64,000 bases of DNA from the NCBI GenBank assembly GCA_949130495.1, contig OX422209.1, positions 700,839,257 to 700,903,256 on the forward strand, written 5' to 3'. Both the position numbers and the translations under genes were made by a program. Of this stretch, positions 44,751-56,894 are shown in pieces; the first letter of the stretch is position 1; each line of letters begins with the position of its first letter. Source of the DNA: Sambucus nigra. Lineage: Eukaryota; Streptophyta; Magnoliopsida; Dipsacales; Adoxaceae. The notes under the pieces are model-generated. The model saw only the letters and a list, made by a program, of their open reading frames with translations, did no database searches and was not told the origin of the DNA.

Positions 44751-46205
44751 TGACACCCCACATATTTCAATCACGAGTGATCAGACCTTTACTAAAATAA
44801 AATAGGAGTCTCATCTGGTTCATTCTTAGCATCACTGTTGGAAACATTTTAAATCACTAACCACCTATTAATTAAATAAGTCGGTGCCAAATTTTATCTT
44901 TCATTAACATACAACAATGTTAACCAAACCACAATAATCCCATACACAGTAATCAATATAAATGAAACCACTGTGTAAAGTGTAAAGCAGAGATAAATAT
45001 ATAAAGTTTCCGAATAAACAATTGGGTAAAAACCCAATACATCCAATCCATCTGACTAAAATACTCTGAACTACATAAGTTTGAATGAAAAGAGGCAACA
45101 CGCCCAACCAATACCGGAATAAAGAACCTAATCTAGAATGCAATACGTGAAGCTTCTACTCAGCAACTTGCAAGCCTCCACATCAGATGCATCTTCATAT
45201 ACTTTGAAAGAATATTCATCCATGGCATCCCTGTGGCTATACGCCTAAAAGTTTTTGAAAAATAGATTTGATACCGGTCAGAGCCCAAAACCTTTGAAAA
45301 ACAGTTGCAAGTAATTAAGACGCAGTAAATAAATATGTAGTAAAATTTTAAATATTTAAGCCGGTGTCGCATTCTTATGAAATTACCCCTCACTTCTCAA
45401 CTATTGTGCACACATGGTGCATACATCTTAACCCACCTAGTTACACTAACGGGCCTAACTAATCCAGTTGCAAATCTCACTAATACACCATTCTACCCCG
45501 AGTATTTTTTATCGTTAATTTCTTAGTTGTTTCTCTCGTTATCTTAATTAATCATTCATCATTTATCATTTTTATAACTTCAATCCAATTATCTATATAT
45601 ATGCACACTTAATGTATTAATCCCAAATACAATTTACTACACTATTATATACGTAATTAGATACTGCAATTAACACACCTATGTTCAAACTTAATGTGTT
45701 AAGCTCGTATATAATTAACCACGCAATTATATACGTAAAGATATACTACAACAAACACATATATGATGTGTATAGTCGTCATCCCTTGAGTAAAGTGTCA
45801 ATGGATACCCCCACCCCCACCCCCGATTAATAACTCATTAGAAGCATTCCCCCGAGTAATAACTCATTAGATACCATCCCCCCAGTAATAACTCATTAGA
45901 TGCCTTCCCCCAAGTAGTACTCATTGGATGCCTTTCCCTACAATGTTGTCATCATCCTGGGAATACTCACATCATCCAAGATATCGGCAATAGGACTCTC
46001 ACACTAACTCGGTAAAATCGCAAACATATTGGTGGCGACCATAGTCCTTCGATAGTGAGTCATAACCATACTCAAAATTGCCTCACCTAGAACTTCAACC
46101 TTCACAATGGCACATGCGCGACGCTATGACCTAGCCACTATACTCACCCTGCATTCACTATCCATGGGGATTACCCATATCGCGCAACCTCCCATCATAG
46201 CACTA
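44751..46205 (-). repeat. 5' LTR of chromovirus Y, with a tandem repeat
   Basis: Starts (plus) TGACACCCC and matches X LTR pieces in reverse up to about 45390. The farther part, to 46205, lacks a comparison copy and is assigned by continuity. It contains a 29-30-bp array (45789-45945) built on AGTAATAACTCATTAGA with C runs. Cut off at 46205 by the Tat element. Confidence 0.65.
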
Positions 46206-48116
46206 TGTAGACACCCCATTTTGTTACACCTTAAACTCTCCTTAGGTCCATAGCACCTCCCTTCATAACTACAGACCCAAGTCATACCCCGAGTACTGAC
46301 CTAGAAGCCATCGGGCACTCCCAGGCTCCGTTTGACCAAAATTCAAAGTCTTTTACTTGACTGAGACTGAATGAATCTTCAAAGGGCACTAATACCCCTT
46401 TCCAACGGTCCACTCCATGTGCGATTCTGACTTACGGTATGGACGAACGATCCGTTTTACTCCGAGAGGTCACCAAATTCTTCCAGGCCCCGGTTGACCA
46501 AAGTCAACTCCCTGACCAGATCAAACTCTTTGGAATGTCGAAGTACATATCCTAACCTTTCCAACGGTCTGCCCCGTGCACGATTCGAACTTACCAAGCA
46601 GACGAATGATCCATTTGCGTCCGACGATTCCTTGTCCAATGGACTAACGAATGGTTCCGAGCCACATTTGATCCAAAGTCAACTCCCATTCCCATGAGCG
46701 ATCCAAAGGACTTTCGAAGGTCTTTGAATTAACTTTTCAATGGTCCACCCCGTGCGTGATTCAAATCAACGGTTTGTGCTCTGCGGCTAATTTTTCGAAA
46801 AGGCCTGAAAGACTGCCAAACGGTAGGTCCCAGACCCTGCCTATTGGCAGTGTGCCTAAACGTACCTACCGATTGGAAGGACCGGGCTATGCTGATCGAC
46901 AATGCCCCGGGCCTATAAAAAGGAGGCCTTGACATCATTGCAAAGTGGGCCCAGATCAGAGACATATCAGTCTCAGCAATTCCAGAAAACCTCTCTCGAA
47001 GTCAGCGCGATTTCCACATCCAAATCCCTTTCCAACCTTCACCTTTCATCATCCTTTTCATCAAACTTGGTGAATTAACCACTCTCCATCATCATCCAAG
47101 TGCAAGGGCTTCTCTCTAACATTCAAGATCAAGCTCAAGATCTTCAAGAAGGTCCAATTTTCTCAATTCTCTCCTTAAATTCTCATAAATTCGCATTAAC
47201 TTGTTCTATTACTTATCACTTTTATTCTCTCATCTCACATATCCTAATATACTTTTTATTTACTATTATTGCACATCTCTTATTTTCATACAAATAAAAA
47301 ACGAAAAAACAAGAAAAAGAGGGTTTGCTCTTAAATTCCAAACAGGAATTCTCACACTTTTCTCACAACCAAAAAACTTTTTCTACGCGCACACACACAC
47401 ACAAATCAGAGAAGTCCCCGGTTAGATTTATGGGATAAAGCCCACCGCTCGTTTTGTATGCAAACTACGTGGACTTTGATGCCTCTTTAGGATACATAAG
47501 CGTCTCGGGGTAAAATCCAAGATTCGAGTCCTATTTTTACTTTTTCTGTCAATCTCCTATTCTCTCTAAATTAAATTCTCCTAGATTACATATATATACA
47601 TATATTTGTTCTTAGTGGCGTATTATTCCACATGCGTTGTCATTCCATCATAACGATCAACGTAAGGATAATCGCGTAAATCCTATTTTCTAATATTTGT
47701 GTACCTTCCTATGGATGACTAGCTTTACCTTTTTCATAGTACAAGTCGATAATTCATATCTCCATTATATATACACATGCACACACACCACAGGGAAAAT
47801 AAAGAAAAATAGCAAAAACCCATGAGAGACCGTAAGGGCGGAATGGGTGCCTAACACCTTCCCATTTCGTAATTTATCCTCCGAACCCTTTTCTAATCAT
47901 TTTGGTTTCGTATGCATCAGTATGTCTTTGGATGTTGTCCTTCGGGATGGCTCCATTTCTTTTGTCTGTTTTGAGTAAAATAGACTGGCGACTCTATCTC
48001 TCTATATTTTTCACCTCGCCCAAATGACACCGACCGAAGCGCTCCTGAGAGGGACGTGCGGGACCTAGGATCCTCCATCACGCGCCCTCCCTCTGCGAGG
48101 ATCGGGTATGGCCACA
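46206..48116 (+). repeat. 5' LTR of the Tat element
   Basis: TGTAGACACCCCATTTTG to TATGGCCACA. U3 has three copies of a CTTTCCAACGGTCCACCCC block at 46398, 46557 and 46733 (spacing 159 and 176 bp), also carrying GACCAAAGTCAACTCCC. TATA box at 46914. The U5 end has the Tat-typical GGTGCCTAACACCTTCCC and CTGGCGACTC words. Left neighbour is CACTA, the expected target duplication, not testable without a 3' LTR. Confidence 0.85.
46914..46923 (+). promoter_or_regulatory. LTR promoter TATA box (Tat element)
   Basis: TATAAAAAGG in GGGCCTATAAAAAGGAGGCC. The antisense gene of the same element uses an identical TATAAAAAGG. Confidence 0.75.
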
Positions 48117-48117
48117 G

Positions 48118-48135
48118 TTGCGACTCTGCTGGGGA
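48118..48135 (+). other. Primer binding site, tRNA-Arg type
   Basis: TTGCGACTCTGCTGGGGA, one base from the TGGCGACTCTGCTGGGGA site described for Ogre/Tat elements (tRNA-Arg primer). It begins 2 bp after the LTR end. Confidence 0.85.
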
Positions 48136-49367
48136 CATTTTATTTTGAGGGCTAGACTCTATTTACATGGGTGTTGTGTTTGTTTATATTTTTTCCCCCA
48201 TTTTCATGTTCCCCTTTATTACTCATGTGTACCTCATGCTCATGCTTCTATTCACACACTTGTAGAAAATTCTCCATGTACACTTCACACCATGTGCACC
48301 TAGGGTCACATATATCCACATGTTGCACGCATCACACATGCATACTTGGTGTACCATTGGTACTCATACTTTTCTCCCTATTTGGCATAATCGAAAAAGG
48401 CATTCTCATAAGATACTAATAAGAGGATCATGCATGTTTCACATGACATCACCAAAGAGAATTTTTATTGACCAAATTTTGTCCAGTAAGTGGAGGGACA
48501 CTTCGTGATGGGCGCTGGTTTGGCAGGGCGCAATTAGCCTAAGGGATATGACTCTCACCTTCCATTGGCCAAGTACCTTCAATGTATATCGAATGGTTCC
48601 CCCACATCGTACCGCTTAATCGAAGTCATGACGGGTGGTATATCATAGGGAACTCGTTCACGTACGCCGAGTATATCGAATTCGCTCTCACACATACTGT
48701 CCACACGAGGTATATAGTGAGGCAATTCACGTACACTCAGGTATATCAAATGGCTTGTCCACACGTACCGATTGCCCGCAAGAGCAAGACGTATATCGTG
48801 GAAGTCACGCCAAAGGGGGGAACCCTTTCCGATTCACCCAACCAAACTGCATACCCGCATATAGGTGTCAAGACTAGGACACACATGTTAGATTATCGAT
48901 TTCTACCCGAAACTCTGCCAAAATTTCGGGTCAGCCTCGCTCGAATTTTTGCGCATTTTTAAAATAGGACCCTGTGCGTAAGCTTGGTCACAAGTCCAGT
49001 CATAGATTTGCATATATTAAAAACCCAACTGTTCCAGGCTCGGGTCCCATCTGACATTTTATTTTTCATTTAAGAGAATTTAATACAAGTGAGATCATAA
49101 TAATTATAATAATCATGCTGAGACCGTCTCCCGAAAATAAAAATCCAAAAACATTTCTCCCTTATTTATCGAAAAGTCAAAAAAAAAATTATCTTCTTTG
49201 TCAAAAAGCCAAAAATATTTTGTCTTCCAATCTCAAAAAGAAAAAAAAAAGAAGAAAAACGTCAAAAAAATATTTTCATTCTTTCTCTCAAAAATAAATC
49301 CCATTTTTGTGCTTTCTCAGGTAGATCGCAAACCCTTAGTCTAGCTTCTTATTATCTTTGGTCTTCA
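48136..49367 (+). other. Leader of the Tat element with GTATATC repeats
   Basis: Long untranslated leader. Between 48583 and 48811 the word GTATATC or GTATATA recurs six times (48583, 48638, 48671, 48710, 48741, 48791), mixed with CACGTAC words. The 126-codon frame at 48582-48962 is an accident of this repetition. A-rich sequence follows to the gag start. Confidence 0.65.
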
Positions 49368-51463
49368 GTGAAATCACCCCGAAGTTACGTCCGTTCCCCT
49401 ATTACTTCTTTCGAGTCCAGAATCCATCTGCTTTCCTTGGAGAACATAGATCAAGTCCCCGTTGTGCAGCCAGATCTGACGGCAGTCCTAGCTCAGCTCG
49501 TTTCCAAGATTGATAAATTTCACACTGAGGTTCGAGAGATGCAACGAAACTAAGTTCCCATTCCTCAAGAGCTCGAGGCCCTATTACCTCGTGCTATGGG
49601 TCCACTCGAGCCTATATGGGTTCCCAAAGAGTATCAGAACGCTCCACGTGCCCCTCCTGTTAATGGGCCATCGCCTGCCCAGCTTCCGACACCGAATCTT
49701 GCCCAGAATGGGGCTAACTTTCATATGATCATTGATCTAAAAGAGGAAGATTTGAACAAAGTCAAAGAGGACCTCAAGATGCTCACCAAGAAGTTCGACC
49801 AAGTCAGAATCTCGGGGAATTACATGGACTACACCCACATGTCTCCTTATCCTAAAGCGAGGTTACCCGAGAAGTTTAAGATGCCAAATATGGAGAAATT
49901 CAGAGGAAATGGACCCTCGATTATTCGTCTACGTAGCTATCACTGTTCCGTAACTCTACTAGGTGCTTCAGAAGAAGTGATGGCCCAATTATTTTAGCGA
50001 ACTTTGAAGGATAGCGCCCTCTGCTGGTTTTTGTCGCTCGAAGAGTCCAGAATTTGTAGTTGGGAGGATGTGGCTCGAGAATTCATGTCGCAGTACAAAT
50101 ACAACGAAGAGCTTGATGTCACCCATCGTGATTTAGAGCTGCTCAAACAGAACTTTGGGGAATAAGTCAGTAACTTCATAGCCCGATGGAGGGAAAATGC
50201 ATCAACCATGACCAATCGTCCATCCGAGGAAGAACAAGTTAGCATAGTGAAGAAGAACTTCTTACCCCATGTCCGAGCAACGATGGGAGGACAATACTAT
50301 CCCCACTTTCGAGCCCTCATGGAAGCAGAAGTAGAAATCGAGGAAGGTCTTGCCCCCAAAAAATATGAAAAACTTGCTAATGCCACGGCCTCAACCATTA
50401 ACAACATCTCTCAACCAACCATATCATGGGCACCAAAAATCCGCCATGTCCCAGTCCGAAAGGAATACACCGAGCTTCATGCTCCCATATCCAAAGTTTA
50501 TCATGCCTTGTTGAGCCGAAACCTTATCAAACCCTCGAATCCCCGTCCATTGCCAAATCCACTCCCAAGAAACTTCAAGACAGATGCCCATTGCGCCTTT
50601 CACTAAACTGCTGGTCATACCACTGACCAATGCTTTCACCTCCGAAACATAATCCAATGTCTAATTGACCGGGGTACCATCGCCCCATCATCTAATCCTA
50701 AGCCAAACACTACTCATAACCCACTCCCAAATCATTCCAATGCCATTTTCTGAAAAGAGAACCCAGAATTTGATCCCTCAACTCAAATCACACCCACATA
50801 TAGTCCTAAACCTCTCAAAATTTGCCCATATTTCCTCCTACAACCTGCTAGCCTTGCTTATCAGGCACTGTCACTCCTTACCAGAGCATGTATCATCGTC
50901 CGTACCCATTCAAAAAATGGAAGTATGGAATTTTCAGAAGTCTTAAACCAACTCCTAGAGTTTGGGCTAAAATTTCCCTCACAAATGATCATTGATTGCC
51001 AAAGGTTCAGTACGTTGTTCTTAGAAGCACACAAATGGGTCCGAGAGTCAGATAGTTGGGTAGTACCGATCGATGAAGTCAGCTTGGATGATGTTGTCTA
51101 GATTATGGTAGAATTATTCAAACAAATAAACAACATTGGTAGTATGATTGAATTATTCGATGCTTTGAAGCTATAAGGGTGCCTGGTCCCTTCATCCTTA
51201 CACATCCCCACCGATTGGGAAGACCTATATGAAGAAGTCATTGAAGTTGTGGACTGTATCGACTTTACATGTAAAGACAAAATTGTTTCCACCGGATGGG
51301 AAGAAGAATTCGAAGATTCAAATGAAGAGCAAGCTTTAGAGAAAATTATCCCAATAGCCGACATGTATGGGATGATATCATTCGAAGAACTCCTCGGATA
51401 AATAAATAAGGTAGCAGAACAACCCGAGGTTGATGAAGAGATGGGATTCATGTTCTTCCCTTC
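49368..51463 (+). pseudogene. Tat-type gag
   Basis: Start at 49368 (MKSPRSYVRSPITSFESR...), TAA at 49551, then the same frame continues: MGPLEPIWVPKEYQNAPRAP, YPKARLPEKFKMPNMEKFRG, TLKDSALCWFLSLEESRICS, EFMSQYKYNEELDVTHRDLE, FIARWRENASTMTNRPSEEE and a zinc-binding-like FHTAGHTTDQCFHLRNII (with TAA after AFH). PF03732-type retrotransposon gag core is clear. Stops at 49551, 49995, 50163 and 50604 and further ones downstream disrupt an otherwise single frame up to about 50750. The linker (50750-51463) is decayed. Confidence 0.82.
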
Positions 51464-52263
51464 TTCAGTAAATCACATGACCAGACCAGGGAGGCATTAC
51501 CAGATCCCAAGCTCACTACCAGCCAATGACAAGAGGAAGGGCGTGGAAAACCTTCCTATGCCAGAGATGAGGAGAGAAAGATCCTTGATCAACTAAAGAA
51601 AACTCAAGATAACATCACTCTATGGGGGGTTTTCATGTATTCTCAGCTGCACAGAAACGTTTTGATCAAGTTGCTCACTGGACCCACAGTTCCTCCTTCT
51701 ACTACACTAGAAGAAGCGATAAATTTGGTCGAATCCTTGACCTCTACCCGAATGCTATCCTTTTCGGAAGAAGAAATCCCCAAGATTGGGCCAAATGATA
51801 ATCATGCACTCAACATCTCCGTCGAAGCTATGGGGAAGGTTCTACCACACTCTCTTGTCGACAATGGATCCACCTTGAATGTCTGCCCATTGAGAACCTT
51901 TAAATGCTTAGGACTTAAAGAAAGAGACCTCACTCCAACATCTGGTGTTGTGGTGCCTACAATAATACCCATCGGGAGGTGATGGGATCAATAAACTTTG
52001 TAATAGGGGCTAGCCCTAAAAACCCTATCTTCGAATTCCAAGTTATTGACATCCCAACTTGTTTCAACCTGTTACTCGGACGACCTTGGCTTCACAGTAT
52101 CAAGGGTGTGTCTTCCTCACTCCATCATAAATTGAAGTTCTTCATCGACGGATGGGTCATCACTATTTTGGGCGATGACGACAATGTCGAGGGTGCAAGT
52201 ACCAGCAGTCTAATTCTTGAGATACAACACGGGTCAAATGATATGCTCCTATCAAGATTTTGA
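51464..52263 (+). pseudogene. Tat-type protease
   Basis: Begins near VNHMTRPGRHY, then LKKTQDNITLWGVFMYSQLH after a frame change. From 51635: MLSFSEEEIPKIGPNDNHAL and SLVDNGSTLNVCPLRTFKCL. DNGS-LNV is the active-site form of Ogre/Tat proteases. A one-base frameshift at about 51980 leads to FQVIDIPTCFNLLLGRPWLH and SSLHHKLKF, the C-terminal block. Only one frameshift splits the domain. Confidence 0.85.
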
Positions 52264-54122
52264 GTTGAACCACTCCTACTCCCAGTAAGGGACGACTTCA
52301 AAGAAAGGGTTTGTCCAGAATATGACCCTCATGGCAATGTCAATGTGATTCAGATGTTCAGAAACATGCACTTAATGCCTGAACTAGGGCTAGGACAAAG
52401 ACAACAAGGGATACTCGAGCTGATTGAACTAAAGAAATCTTTCCCTCCTTGTGGTTTGGGGTATCAACCATCAGAACAAGAGCTCAGAATGATCCGCCAG
52501 TCTCGACCAAAGGGAGGACTAGATTGCATCCAGACTATCCCAGGTGACTTCTTGAATGGAAGATTCATCAAAGAGGGAGAAGACTTCCCCTTTTGCGACT
52601 TTCCAGAACCATGGTATGACCATACAGACAAGAAGATGAAGCCTGGAATTGAGATCTTCTTCCAAGACAGCTACCCATCGGCCAAGAGTTCCCAATACCA
52701 TGTACAACCATTCATCAAAGATACCGAAGAGACTGAGGAAAGTGACTCCGAAGATTCCTTCAACTTACAGACACTGTTCACTAAAGCACTATATCACCAG
52801 ATCCGTCCCAACTGATTAAAGCTGCTGATACACCTCTCCTCAACTGGCATGCTACGATAGTTCTATCTGCTAAAATCTCCCCTAATCCTAATGTTTACCC
52901 TATTTCTTCTTTTGTTGTCTATTCTCGCTCAAATGTAATTGAGACCTCCTTTGATGAGGTTCTTAATGTTGTTTTTCCTATCAATGAAATAAATGAAAAT
53001 TTTGAGTATCTTATTCTGCCTTACATTAACTGTTTAGATTCTAATCAAACTTTTGATGATGATGATTTTGCAAATGAAAAATTCTTAACTGATCTAAATA
53101 AGGTTAATAGTAAACCACATAACCGCGTTCAAGTTAATGAAGAAGAGACTGTTGTTATAAACCTTGGTTCTAGTAGCCAACTGCAGGAGATTAGGATAGG
53201 GGCTACCCTTAACGAGCATGAGTGTGCATAACTCGAAGAATTGCTAAAGTAATTCGTGGATGTCTTCGCATGGTCCTATGACGATATGCCCGGCATTGAT
53301 CCTGAAATAGCTCAGCATGAGATTCCCACTCTCCCAGATTACAAGACGGTTAAACAAAAGTTGAGAAAACTCCGCACCGAATGGTCGGTCAAGGTTAAAG
53401 AAGAGGTGGTCAAATAATTGAACGTAGGTTTCAGTCGTGTGATCGAATATCCCACATGGCTAGCCAACATAGCGCCCGTGCCGAAAATAGGAGGAAAAGT
53501 TTGGATGTTTTTAGACTATCGAGACTTGAACAAAGCCTCTCCAAAGGATGATTATCCGTTCCCAATATCGACATAATCGTGGACAGCATAGCCAGCTATG
53601 CTCTCAAGTCATTCGTCGACGGGTTTGCCGGATACAACCAAATCAAAATACACCTAGACCATCAAGAAAAAACTTCATTCATCAACCCATGGGGAACATT
53701 TTGCTACACTGTTCTGCCATTTGGTCTCAAGAACGTTGGGGCTACCTACCAGAGGGCTGCCACAACCATCCTGCACGATCTGATTCATAAAGAGGTTGAG
53801 GTCTATGTGGATGATATGATAGTCCAAGACTAGAGAAGTTCATGTTCCCGCTCTCCGAAAGTTCTTCAAACGACTGCGATAATATCAGATGAGACTCAAT
53901 CCGTAGAAATGCATCTTCGACGTTACAAAGGGAAAACTCTTGGGATTCATGGTCACTGAGAAAGGGATAGAAGCAGATCCTGCTAAGCTAAAAGCCATAC
54001 TTGAGATGCCACCTCCCCGAACAGAGAAAGAATTTCAAGGTCTCCTTGGGAAATTACAATACATCAGCCGATTCATCAGTAAGCTAACCTCTATTTGTGA
54101 ACCTATTTTCAAACTCCTCTGA
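52264..54122 (+). pseudogene. Tat-type linker and reverse transcriptase
   Basis: After a stop the linker reads PEYDPHGNVNVIQMFRNMHL, then ELIELKKSFPPCGLGYQPSE. A frame change at 52815 leads to LNEHECA-stop-LEELLK and FVDVFAWSYDDMPGIDPEIA, the start of RT. Then YPTWLANIAPVPKIGGKVWM, FLDYRDLNKASPKDDYPFP, a frameshift at about 53573, SFVDGFAGYNQIKIHLDHQE, LPFGLKNVGATYQRAATTIL and EVEVYVDDMIVQD. Catalytic residues (D in FVDGF, YVDD) are kept. More frame changes follow before GFMVTEKGIEADPAKLKAIL and LLGKLQYISRFISKLTSICE. Stops at about 53229, 53250, 53415, 53833 and 54120. Confidence 0.87.
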
Positions 54123-55175
54123 AAGGATTCAACTAAGGTTTGGAACGAGGCCTGCCAAGAAGCTTTTGACCGAATCAAATAATATCTGACCTAAGACTCG
54201 GTACTCATGCCACCAGAGCCTGGTCTCCCTTTGCTCCTATACCTAACCATAATCGACATTGCAGTTGGGGCTTTGCTAGCCCAATACCTCAAATATTCCC
54301 GCAAAGAAAGAGCCATATATTATGCCAGTCGCAAATTGGCTAGATACGAGGTCAACTACACTGCTTTGGAAGAGGCGTGTGTCGCGCTTATCTGGGTCAC
54401 CCAAAAGTTACGGCATTACATGCTTGCCTTCCCCATCGAACTTGTATCCCGAATGAACCCCATCAAGTACCTAATTGAGAAACCTGCCTTGTCCAACCGA
54501 ATGGCCCGATGGTTGATGCTCCTAACCAAGTTTGATATCGTGTATGTCACATAAAAAGCCATGTTAGGAAGATCCATCTCTGACTACCTCACTGATTACC
54601 CCATGGATGAGGCCGATGTCTGGATCTTCAAATTCCCAGATGAAAACATCCTCTTCACTGCCCGGGACAGTCTCCGATGGCAAATGTTCTTCGATGGTGA
54701 TGCCAACAAAAAGGGATATGGCATTAGGATACTTTTGATCGCCTCAGATGACTTTCACACTCCCATCGCCATCAAGTTGGATTTCCTCTACACCAATAAC
54801 ATGGCTGAGTACGAGGCATGCACGGTAGGCCTCAAATTTGCTCTCAAGAAAGGTATTTAATGCCTAGACGTCTTCGGGGATTTCTCCCTCATCATCGGTA
54901 AAGTGCTCAAAAAATGGAGAGTTAAGGACGAGAAGCTCCAACCCTTCCATGCCCACTTAGAAGAGCTATCCTCCCAATTCCAAGACATCACTTTCTATTA
55001 CCTACCTCGAGCAAAGAATAACCTAGTTGATGCCCTTGCTACCCTGGCCTCCATGATCTACATGCCCAAAGGAATAACAATGACCCCCTTCCTTGTTCAA
55101 AAGAAAAACAAACCAACCCACTGCTACCACATCGAGCTCATTACCACAGAAGATCCCGAGATAGCCAATTATTGA
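54123..55175 (+). pseudogene. Tat-type tandem RNase H domains
   Basis: First domain (54207-54554): IDIAVGALLAQYLKYSRKE, AIYYASRKLARYEVNYTALE and PIKYLIEKPALSNRMARWLM. Second, archaeal/plant-type domain (about 54675-55090): MFFDGDANKKGYGI, FLYTNNMAEYEACTVGLKFA, stop at 54858, DVFGDFSLIIGKV and LPRAKNNLVDALATLAS. The D-E-D-D pattern of the second domain (FDG, AEYEA, GDF, VDAL) is visible. A second RNase H after the ordinary one is diagnostic for Tat. Stops at 54121, 54180, 54192, 54552 and 54858. Confidence 0.87.
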
Positions 55176-56414
55176 TACTATGATATTTGGCACCTCTTCA
55201 AGCATGGTAGGTATCCCCAAGGATTCTAACAAGAAATATTGAGCAACCCTTCAAAGACTAGCTGCCTAGTCCATCATCAATAACAAAACACTGCTCAAAA
55301 AGAACTTTGATGGAACCCATCTACACTACATCATAGGGGCTGACATTAAAAAGATAATGCAAAAGATCCACAGCGAGGAATGCGAACCCCACATGAATGG
55401 TCACATGCTTGCCAAGAAGATCATCCGATAAGGTTACTACTAGACCACCATGACCCAAGATTTCACCGCCTATGTCCGGAGATGCCTCAAATGCTAACAA
55501 TTCTCCAACCTTCAGCATTTGCCTCTACGCGAATTATACAACATGACTTCTCCCTTGTCGTTCTCCACCTGGGGCATCGACATCATACGGAAGGTTACAC
55601 CGAAGGCTTCCAACAAGCATGAGTTCATCCTAGTTTCCATTTATTACTTCACCAAATGGGTCAAAGCTGAGTCATACGCAGTGCTGAATGCCAAGAGAGT
55701 GGCTAAATTCATCAAGAAAAATAGCATCTGTCGATATGGGGTCCCGCACGAGTTAGTGTCAGATAACGGGTTGCATTTTGAGGCAGAAGTAACAGAAATT
55801 CTCAACGAGTATGGGATTCAAAGACACAAATCTTCACCCTACCGACCTCATACCAACGGTGCAGTTGAAGCCGATAATAAGAACCTCAAAGCCATCATCA
55901 GCAAGATGACTAAAAGCTATCGGGATTGGGCTGACCGGATCCCATACGCCCTCTGGGACTACCGAAGCTCTCGAACCTCTATTGGGGTACCCCTTACTCT
56001 CTAGTCAACGATATGGAAGCAATCCTACCCGTGGAGCTGGAAATACCCTCATTGCGCGTCATGCTTGAGAGCAAGGTCAGCGAAGAAGACTGGTGCTAAA
56101 GCCGTCTTGGCGAGCTGACCCTCCTAGATGAAAGGAGATTAAAAGCGTTATACCACATACAAGGGTACCATCACCGAATAACGCGATCATTCAATAAGAG
56201 AGTCAAGGACCGCGATGTACGAGAAGGGGACCTAGCCCTCAAAGAGATAATAGAACCCATCTGGGACCCCAGAGGGAAATTCAAGCCTAATTGGAGTGGC
56301 CCCTACATTATTAAGAAGATCTTGTCTGGCGATGCTACCATGCTCACTAATTTAGACGGGGAAGAGATGGATCCTACAGTCAACTTAGACCGCCTCAAGA
56401 AGTTTTACCCCTAG
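55176..56414 (+). pseudogene. Tat-type integrase
   Basis: Decayed start, then HMNGHMLAKKIIR...YVRRCLKC (zinc region), LRELYNMTSPLSFSTWGIDI, YYFTKWVKAESYAVLNAKRV, VPHELVSDNGLHFEAEVTEI and SSPYRPHTNGAVEADNKNLK; catalytic D, D and E all present (GID, SDNG, AVEA). Frame 55519-56004 is open. After its TAG the next frame gives LPVELEIPSLRVMLESKVS, ERRLKALYHIQGYHHRITR, DPRGKFKPNWSGPYIIKKIL and TNLDGEEMDPTVNLDRLKKF, ending at TAG 56412-56414. At least three stops or frameshifts. Confidence 0.87.
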
Positions 56415-56894
56415 TTCGAAATCTCGACGCGCTACGACTTTTCTCATCTCCCTTCTATTCTTAAAAAAATAATCTCTTCATGTCCCTCTACCCAGAACTA
56501 CGTGGGCCTGATCCTCTGCAAAACCATTTTCAAAAAATTTAAAAATCTTCAAAACCCCAGAGGTACGTATGCAGCTCATGCATTTTACGTGGGCACGACC
56601 CTTTCTTTTTCACAAAAAACTATTCTTTTCTTATCTCTGAGAACACCAATTTATTCTAACATATACTTGAACAAAAGGATTATGTATGCCTTAGCGATCG
56701 GTATAAATAATTCAAAAATACAAAACTCGTCAAAAAGGCACAGCTGGATGATCAAAAACTTATTTATTTCATTTATAAGAAATTGTAGTGCAATTACATA
56801 AGAAAAGGAATGAATAACTCCCTTCTCCCTACTTTCCTAAAAAGCCAAAATAAAATCCCCACATTTATTCCCCATTATAAACCCTCCAAGATTC
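56415..56894. other. Spacer between Tat pol and antisense gene
   Basis: A/T-rich, with a repeated 'acgtgggc...gaccctt/ctgatcctc' pair (56509 and 56588) and no conserved frame. The antisense gene ends at 56895, so pol and the antisense gene converge here without overlap. Confidence 0.55.

Larger units (their letters stand above)
39028..46205 (-). mobile_element. Chromovirus element Y (Tekay/Del-like), minus strand, interrupted
   Basis: Minus-strand order: 5' LTR (from about 46205 down to 44751), primer site (44746-44729), leader and decayed gag (44728-44152), a Sirevirus-like insertion (40205-44151 with ATCTC duplications at 40200-40204 and 44152-44156), then more gag and protease (40199-39028). 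No RT, RNase H, integrase or 3' LTR follows: at 39027/39028 it abuts the plus-oriented LTR of X. Same family as X by LTR, primer site and leader. Confidence 0.72.

Noticed and set aside
45789..45945. CRISPR array
   Set aside because: Units are adjacent tandem repeats without unique spacers, in plant LTR DNA.
48582..48962. 126-codon frame in the Tat leader
   Set aside because: Produced by the GTATATC/CACGTAC repetition; no protein-family resemblance and it lies in the untranslated leader.
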